NCBI GenBank assembly: GCA_964358205.1
Contig: CAYHNZ010000012.1
Span: forward strand, 1 to 23,612
DNA: 23,612 bases
Direction: 5' to 3'
DNA from: JANLIQ01 sp964358205
Lineage (GTDB): Bacteria > Patescibacteriota > UBA1384 > 2-12-FULL-50-11
How positions within the stretch are numbered: position 1 is the first letter of the stretch; every line of letters starts with the position of its first letter. Below, piece after piece: positions 19,938 to 23,612 of this stretch. A program made the translations under genes and the position numbers. Below the pieces are notes generated by a model, which was not told the origin of the DNA, searched no databases, and worked only from the letters and a program-made list of their open reading frames with translations.

Positions 19938-20360
19938 GGAGCAACTAGCAACTGGCTTCTAGCTACTAGCAAATATGGACCAGCCGAGATTCTTAGATTT
20001 CAGAGTATATGTACAGGCAAAGGCGTTACACGAACAGGTTTTTGTCTTGACTAGTAAACTACCCCCAAAATACTATTACCTAGTCGACCAGATACGACGG
20101 GCCGCTCTTTCGGTTGCGCTAAATATAGCCGAAGGATCTGCCAAAGACTCCGATAAAGACTTCAACCGCTTTATTCAAATATCGCTCGGCTCAGCTTATG
20201 AGGTTGTCGCCGTACTTGATATTCTTGCGAGTCTAACCGCAACAGATCAAAGCCAGCTAATCGATAGTTACTGCCAGTTACGCAACCAGCTTGGCGCATT
20301 AACTAAAAAATTAAAGAATCCCCCAGCTAGATGCTAGTTGCCAGACTGCTAGTTGCTTCT
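19938..20360. mobile_element. Cassette B: heptad inverted-repeat element carrying a four-helix-bundle gene
   Basis: The left arm (19940-19974) is a series of exact-phase heptads (AGCAACT twice, GGCTTCT, AGCTACT, AGCAAAT). The right arm (about 20324-20358) reads the same words on the other strand. AGCAACTAGCA (19940-19950) is perfectly complementary to 20347-20357. The cassette fills the whole gap between the stop codon of the PilX-like gene and that of murA. Boundaries are inferred from the repeat words. Confidence 0.65.
19975..20337 (+). CDS. Four-helix-bundle protein, S23/23S rRNA IVP family (canonical)
   Basis: 120 aa. Family signature very clear: FLDFRVYVQAKALHEQVF (6-23), LPPKYYYLVDQIRRAALSV (29-47), ALNIAEGSAKDSDKDF (48-63), FIQISLGSAYEVVAVLDIL (66-84), matching the free-standing four helix bundle proteins related to 23S rRNA intervening-sequence ORFs. 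Function of the free-standing family is not established. There is no Shine-Dalgarno site and no own promoter was recognised; the left repeat arm runs up to the start codon, and the gene would be read from the upstream pilus operon. Unlike in cassette A, the next gene (murA) is convergent. Confidence 0.9.
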   Translation: MDQPRFLDFRVYVQAKALHEQVFVLTSKLPPKYYYLVDQIRRAALSVALNIAEGSAKDSDKDFNRFIQISLGSAYEVVAVLDILASLTATDQSQLIDSYCQLRNQLGALTKKLKNPPARC

Positions 20361-21683
20361 TTAAGCCTTTACTTCTAAAATCTCTGCTTCAAGTGATTGC
20401 AGTTTAGCCACTAAATGTTCGTAGCCTCTTTGAAGGACGCTAAAACCATGAATCGTACTGTCGCCTTCAGCTATTAAGGCGGCGACGATGTAGGAGAACC
20501 CGGCCCGCAGATCGGGCACTGTCATTTCCGATCCGTGCAGTTTAGTTGGTCCGTCAATTTGAGCTGACTGACGGTAGTTGCGCTGACCAAATTTGGATTT
20601 AATTAGTTCTGGCGATTCTTCGAATAGTTTGATTTTGGCGCCCATTTTGTTCAATTCATCGATATAACCAAATCGGCTCGGGTAGACTGTCTCGTGAACA
20701 ATTGATCGACCATCGGCTTGGGTTAGTACTACTACCAGCGGCTGTTGCCAGTCGGTCATAAAACCCGGGTGTACATCGGTTTCAACGGTAATCGGCGCTA
20801 ACTTTTCTTGCTGTCGATAAAAAGTGATGCCGTCTCGATTTACGTCAAAGCCTCCGCCAATTTGTCGGTATTTATTTAAAAAAGTCATCATGCCGAGTTG
20901 ATCGGCTCCCCGAACCAAAATGCGGCCGTTAGTACCCAAAGCGGCGCAAGCCCAGGAAGCGGTCTCGTTGCGATCCGGCATTCCAGTGTGGGTCGCTCCA
21001 CCGAGTTTTTTTACACCCTCGACATAGATCGTTCGATCGGTGTCAACAGAAATAATCGCTCCCATTTTTTGCAGTAGGGTGATTAAGTCCATTATCTCCG
21101 GCTCGACAGCGGCGTTGTGTAACTCGGTCTGACCATCCGCTAGGACGCTTGAAAGAATCACTTGTTCGGTGGCGCCGACGCTGGGATATTCCAAGGCAAT
21201 CCTTGCCCCACGTAATCCCTTGGTTTTAAAAACACCATTTTCGTCGTTTTCGTCGTAATCAGCGCCAAGCTCACGCAGTGCCTTGACATGAAAATCGACC
21301 GGCCGGGGACCGATGTTACAACCACCTAATTTTGGCACGAGAGCCTTTCCAAAGCGGTGAAGTAACGGCCCGGCGGTCAGAATTGGGATTCGACTTCGTC
21401 CAGTTATATCTGCGAGATCCTGTCGGGTGGGTTGCCTAATTTTCTTGGAAATTATTTGAAGGGTTCCGGGACGAACTTCTTCTACTTCAACTCCCATCCG
21501 CAAAAACAACCGAGTCATAATATCGACATCTTCGATTTTTGGCACATCGCGAATAATAACTGGTTCGTCGGTTAAAAGAGCCGCCACCATGTTTTTGGGG
21601 ATAGTGTTCTTCGCCCCTCGCAAATGGATTTCACCGATCAATGGTTTGCCACCACGAAGCCGAATAAGATCGTTAGTCGCCAT
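20361..21683 (-). CDS. murA: UDP-N-acetylglucosamine 1-carboxyvinyltransferase MurA
   Basis: First committed step of peptidoglycan synthesis: transfers enolpyruvate from PEP to UDP-GlcNAc. Seen: GAKNTIPKNM with the catalytic K25-N26, the active-site loop LGGCNIGPRPVD with C122 (equivalent to E. coli Cys115), the repeated inside-out alpha/beta barrel pattern and a C-terminal TIHGFSVLQRGYEHLVAKL. 440 aa, normal to slightly long. The Cys residue implies fosfomycin-sensitive chemistry by family knowledge. The gene is monocistronic here; its stop codon touches the right arm of cassette B, and its start lies beside heptad element J. The upstream sequence lacks a clear Shine-Dalgarno site. Confidence 0.97.
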   Translation of the reverse strand: MATNDLIRLRGGKPLIGEIHLRGAKNTIPKNMVAALLTDEPVIIRDVPKIEDVDIMTRLFLRMGVEVEEVRPGTLQIISKKIRQPTRQDLADITGRSRIPILTAGPLLHRFGKALVPKLGGCNIGPRPVDFHVKALRELGADYDENDENGVFKTKGLRGARIALEYPSVGATEQVILSSVLADGQTELHNAAVEPEIMDLITLLQKMGAIISVDTDRTIYVEGVKKLGGATHTGMPDRNETASWACAALGTNGRILVRGADQLGMMTFLNKYRQIGGGFDVNRDGITFYRQQEKLAPITVETDVHPGFMTDWQQPLVVVLTQADGRSIVHETVYPSRFGYIDELNKMGAKIKLFEESPELIKSKFGQRNYRQSAQIDGPTKLHGSEMTVPDLRAGFSYIVAALIAEGDSTIHGFSVLQRGYEHLVAKLQSLEAEILEVKA

Positions 21684-21689
21684 CTTTAT

Positions 21690-21872
21690 TAATCACCAAC
21701 CGTTAATAACCAATCTTCAAATTCCAATCATCAAAAAACTTTGAATAACCAAACACGAATATTCTAAACGATTTAGGATTTTGAATTTCAAACATTAATT
21801 ATTGTTGGTTATGTCACTGCGTTCGCTTTTCATTTCATTCAAAGTTGATGCTTGATTATTGATTATTATTCT
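21690..21872. repeat. Heptad-type A/T-rich inverted repeat element J between murA and the response regulator
   Basis: Words with 7-nt spacing on the left (AATAACC, AATCTTC, AAATTCC, AATCATC). AACTTTGAAT (21737-21746) is perfectly complementary to 21837-21846. GTTGGTTATG near 21804 pairs loosely with the left end. The fold is less regular than the other elements. The 190 nt hold no ORF. Confidence 0.55.
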
Positions 21873-21874
21873 AA

Positions 21875-22300
21875 TTAGGCCTGTGACGGCGTTGCCGGCT
21901 GTTCGCCAGAAGGTGAGGCGGGTTTGTCGATTAGGGCGTGAACCTTGGCAATTACTTCACCGGGCATTGTTTCGGACTTCACAATATAGTCGTCGGCGCC
22001 GCGAGTGACCGATTCCATTCGTTCGCGATCTTGAATCAGAGCCGTTAGAACAATTACCGGAATATCTTTAGTGTCGGGCTGTTCTTTGAGTTTTTTTAGT
22101 ACATCGAGGCCGTTGATCTTCGGCATCATAATGTCGAGAAGGATAATATTGGGATGGTTTTCGGTTGCCATCTTCAGGGCTTCTTCACCGTCTTTGGCGG
22201 TATTTACCTGAAACCCTTCGGCCTTCAGTCGTTCAGCGTACATCTCCCGCAATGTCATATCGTCGTCAACCAGTAGGATACTTTTGAATGAATCGGTCAT
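21875..22300 (-). CDS. Stand-alone response regulator receiver protein
   Basis: 141 aa, CheY-type REC domain with no output domain. Seen: acidic pocket D12-D14, phospho-acceptor D56 in NIILLDIMMPK, T86 in VIVLTAL, K108 in DDYIVKSE. The C-terminal 20 aa (KPASPSGEQPATPSQA) are disordered and Pro/Ser rich. A histidine kinase gene seems to have lain immediately upstream (its 3' remnant ends 51 nt before this start), so the two probably formed an HK-REC operon. With the kinase broken, the source of phosphate is unclear. Such single-domain regulators often control motility or pilus function; adjacency to the pilus cluster is only suggestive. Confidence 0.93.
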   Translation of the reverse strand: MTDSFKSILLVDDDMTLREMYAERLKAEGFQVNTAKDGEEALKMATENHPNIILLDIMMPKINGLDVLKKLKEQPDTKDIPVIVLTALIQDRERMESVTRGADDYIVKSETMPGEVIAKVHALIDKPASPSGEQPATPSQA

Positions 22301-22351
22301 GTTCTTACTCTTACCCTACCAAAAGTAATCATCGTTTCAAGCCCTGCTTTA

Positions 22352-22600
22352 TTAAGCCTTAACCTTGCTTGACCGAACAATCATGGCTGGCACATCTTCG
22401 GAACCAGTTTCAATCCCCACTCCGCTCCCACCGTCGCTAAAGCTATGGTGGGCAAAAAAGCTTCGAGGGGCAAGCTGGGCGGCGTTGACGGGTTTGTCGA
22501 GCATCGCTCCGGCGACTTCTTTGGACGCCGATTTGAGAATCGGGATTTCAAAGAAGAAAGTCGCGCCTTTGCCAGTTTCAAACGGGCAAGAAACATGTCC
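22352..22600 (-). pseudogene. 3' remnant of a histidine kinase gene (82 codons)
   Basis: Read on the minus strand, one frame gives GHVSCPFETGKGATFFFEIP and continues to a stop codon at 22352-22354. GxV...FETGKGATFFFEIP matches the G2 box and last strands of the HATPase_c domain, with a further tail of about 60 aa ending SSKVKA. An in-frame TAG lies just upstream (22604-22606) and no start codon fits, so only the 3' end of the kinase remains. The break lies at about 22600, immediately before the NYN gene. Adjacent to and co-oriented with the response regulator. Confidence 0.75.
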
Positions 22601-22640
22601 TGTCTAGAGCATTTATATATGAGCTGGTAAGGTGGGGTAG

Positions 22641-23144
22641 ATGGTAAAGAAAAGCAATAACTACGCATTCATAGACGGCCAAAATCTTAACCTCGGTATT
22701 CAAAAACTCGGTTGGAAACTCGATTACCGGAAACTCCGCATCTACCTGGCGGAAAAGTATAGTGTCAAGAAAGCGTATATTTTCATCGGATTTGTATCGT
22801 TGAATCAGTCGCTCTACGACAGTCTGCAAGAAGCCGGATTCATTCTAAAATTCAAGCCAACCATACCGGATGCCGACGGCAAAATCAAAGGAAACATCGA
22901 CGCCGATCTTGTCCTGTGTGCGACCTTGGAATTCAAGCAATACGACAAAGCTGTCATCGTTTCGAGTGATGGCGATTTTTATTCACTAGTACAGTATCTG
23001 TACGAAAACGATAAGTTGGAGGTTGTCTTGAGTCCTGATATGAAACACTGCTCAAAGCTGTTGAAACAGACCGCCAGAGAAAAGATTTGGTTTATGAACA
23101 ACTTGCGAGAAAAATTGGGATATCAAAAGAAAAACGCCGCTTAA
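22641..23144 (+). CDS. NYN domain protein, LabA/PIN-like putative ribonuclease
   Basis: 167 aa; NYN (PIN-fold) domain across nearly the whole chain. Acidic, metal-binding pattern seen: FIDGQNLN (D12, N15), GNIDADL (D87, D89), IVSSDGDF (D110, D112). Family members are Mg-dependent RNases, but the substrate of this one is unknown. The start at 22641 follows GGTGGGG, a weak Shine-Dalgarno site. The stop codon is embedded in a strong intrinsic terminator. The gene lies on the opposite strand between two histidine-kinase tail remnants, which suggests that it was inserted there. It could be a solitary toxin-like nuclease or a housekeeping RNase; no partner antitoxin gene is visible. Confidence 0.9.
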   Translation: MVKKSNNYAFIDGQNLNLGIQKLGWKLDYRKLRIYLAEKYSVKKAYIFIGFVSLNQSLYDSLQEAGFILKFKPTIPDADGKIKGNIDADLVLCATLEFKQYDKAVIVSSDGDFYSLVQYLYENDKLEVVLSPDMKHCSKLLKQTAREKIWFMNNLREKLGYQKKNAA

Positions 23145-23169
23145 GGACAAAACCTTAAGAAGCGTTTTT
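23133..23169 (+). terminator. Intrinsic terminator overlapping the NYN stop codon
   Basis: AACGC + GCTTAAGG (23133-23146) pairs with CCTTAAG + AGCGTT (23153-23166) around the loop ACAAAA, with a single mismatch, and runs into TTTTT. The TAA stop codon is inside the stem. Confidence 0.85.
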
Positions 23170-23233
23170 CAGTAGAAATTCAATTTGAAGCGTATACCCA
23201 TCTCGAGAAGTTGTCAATGGCGTTCCTGGCTGG

Positions 23234-23293
23234 TTACTTCACCTTGCTCGATTCAGCCACGATGGCTGGCTCGCCTTTAGGACCGGTCTCGAT
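23234..23293 (-). pseudogene. Second histidine-kinase-like 3' tail remnant
   Basis: Minus strand: IETGPKGEPAIVAESSKVK then a stop codon (23234-23236). This matches the tail of the remnant at 22352 (IETGSEDVPAMIVRSSKVKA) at about 12 of 19 positions. The homology ends upstream of the Ile codon and no kinase domain is found there. It therefore looks like a second, more eroded copy of the same 3' end. Confidence 0.6.
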
Positions 23294-23362
23294 CTGACAA
23301 GGGTGGGAGTTTCGATGGTTAAATATAAGTGTCCTGACGACTATTTGAACCAGGACAGATGA

Positions 23363-23419
23363 TTGACTTTCCCATGGACTGTCTCTACAATAGCCGTATG
23401 CTCTTTAACATCGAGCATA
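23363..23419 (+). promoter_or_regulatory. Promoter with a 5' stem-loop ahead of the last gene
   Basis: TTGACT (23363-23368), 17-bp spacer, TACAAT (23386-23391); both are 5/6 to consensus. The expected start is near 23398, and there a perfect TATGCTC/GAGCATA hairpin (23397-23403 and 23413-23419) would begin the transcript. GGATGG (near 23427-23432) could act as the Shine-Dalgarno site, 7 nt before the ATG. Confidence 0.6.
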
Positions 23420-23439
23420 TCACCTAGGATGGTATAAAA

Positions 23440-23612
23440 ATGGCAAAAGCTAAACCTAAATCAATACTGGCAGAGATGCTAATCGAGATTGCCCCCAGAA
23501 TTGGTGCTCGGGTAACGCTTGAGCCAGTTTGGGGATATGTCGGTCAGATTATCTACACCAGTGGCGTCAAACGCTACTTCCGCTCGTCAACACTCGACAT
23601 CAATCGGGTCGG
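23440..23612 (+). CDS. 5' end of a gene, possibly an ATP-grasp (cyanophycin synthetase-like) protein
   Basis: Open reading frame from ATG at 23440 to the window edge, 57 codons visible. It begins MAKAKPKSILAEMLIEIAP and continues with RIGARVTLEPVWGYVGQI. The N-terminal pattern (a KxILxEML.EIAPRIGA segment followed by EPxWGxxGQI and a YFRxxTLD-type strand) resembles, as far as I recall, ATP-grasp proteins annotated as cyanophycin synthetase-like in uncultivated bacteria, but no catalytic motif is within the visible part. A good promoter precedes it. That it is a gene is likely; the family is a guess. Confidence 0.6.
   Translation, partial: MAKAKPKSILAEMLIEIAPRIGARVTLEPVWGYVGQIIYTSGVKRYFRSSTLDINRV

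Noticed and set aside
22381..22668. Minus-strand 95-codon frame MRSYCFSLPS...
   Set aside because: It overlaps the start of the NYN gene and is out of frame with the histidine kinase remnant that clearly occupies this strand.
23433..23438. TATAAA as the -10 box of the last gene
   Set aside because: It ends one base before the ATG, so transcription would begin inside the coding sequence; the TTGACT/TACAAT pair upstream is better placed.

Overview
The window looks like a chromosomal segment of a small-genome bacterium, most consistent with the Candidate Phyla Radiation (Patescibacteria). That placement is inference from gene content and style: compact housekeeping genes, a type IV pilus set with no secretin gene, a stand-alone NYN-domain gene, a DnaB intein, and no marker gene that fixes the phylum. 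TGA is used as a stop codon throughout, so recoded-TGA lineages are unlikely.

Layout. Positions 58-9327 are almost entirely minus-strand housekeeping genes, in transcription order dnaX, dnaB (with a mini-intein), a UvrD/PcrA helicase, a 4-TM protein, an RpfB-like G5/transglycosylase protein, rsmA, a small 2-TM protein and rsmI. A plus-strand orphan gene of 86 codons (9624-9884) with its own promoter and terminator follows. Positions 10005-19936 are a plus-strand type IV pilus cluster: pilB (with an HU/IHF-like domain fused to its N-terminus), pilC, pilM, pilN, pilO, two class-III prepilins and a PilX-like protein. Two small four-helix-bundle (S23/IVP family) genes sit in it or at its end, one between pilB and pilC and one after the PilX-like gene. 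The right side has murA and a stand-alone response regulator (both minus strand), remnants of a histidine kinase interrupted by an NYN-nuclease-like gene with its own terminator, and the 5' end of a further gene running off the window.

The most unusual layer lies between the genes. At least eight intergenic or gene-edge stretches consist of imperfect inverted repeats whose arms are built from degenerate words repeating every 7 nt (for example AGTCTAA/AGTCTGA; AGCAACT/AGCTACT; AGAATTA/GGAATTA; AATCCCA). Two of these inverted repeats enclose a four-helix-bundle gene, and the others are empty hairpins of about 110-190 nt. They abut start or stop codons. They appear to supply the -35 hexamer of the rsmA and dnaB promoters. 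One copy has been absorbed, in frame, into the N-terminus of the PilX-like gene, where it leaves four exact TTCAGAC units that could frameshift by slippage. I propose that these are one family of elements: gene-bearing cassettes plus empty derivatives. A second, GC-rich palindromic repeat (CCGCCAGCTGGCGG) flanks the RpfB-like gene in inverted orientation and has a copy inside the rsmA coding sequence.

Regulation. Several first genes (rsmA, dnaB, the 4-TM gene, perhaps rsmI) have a -10 hexamer 6-7 nt before the ATG and no Shine-Dalgarno site, which suggests leaderless mRNAs. Genes inside the pilus cluster (pilB, pilM, pilN) carry strong Shine-Dalgarno sites instead. Nothing codable was recognised in positions 1-57. 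No tRNA, rRNA, CRISPR array or recognisable transposase gene was seen.
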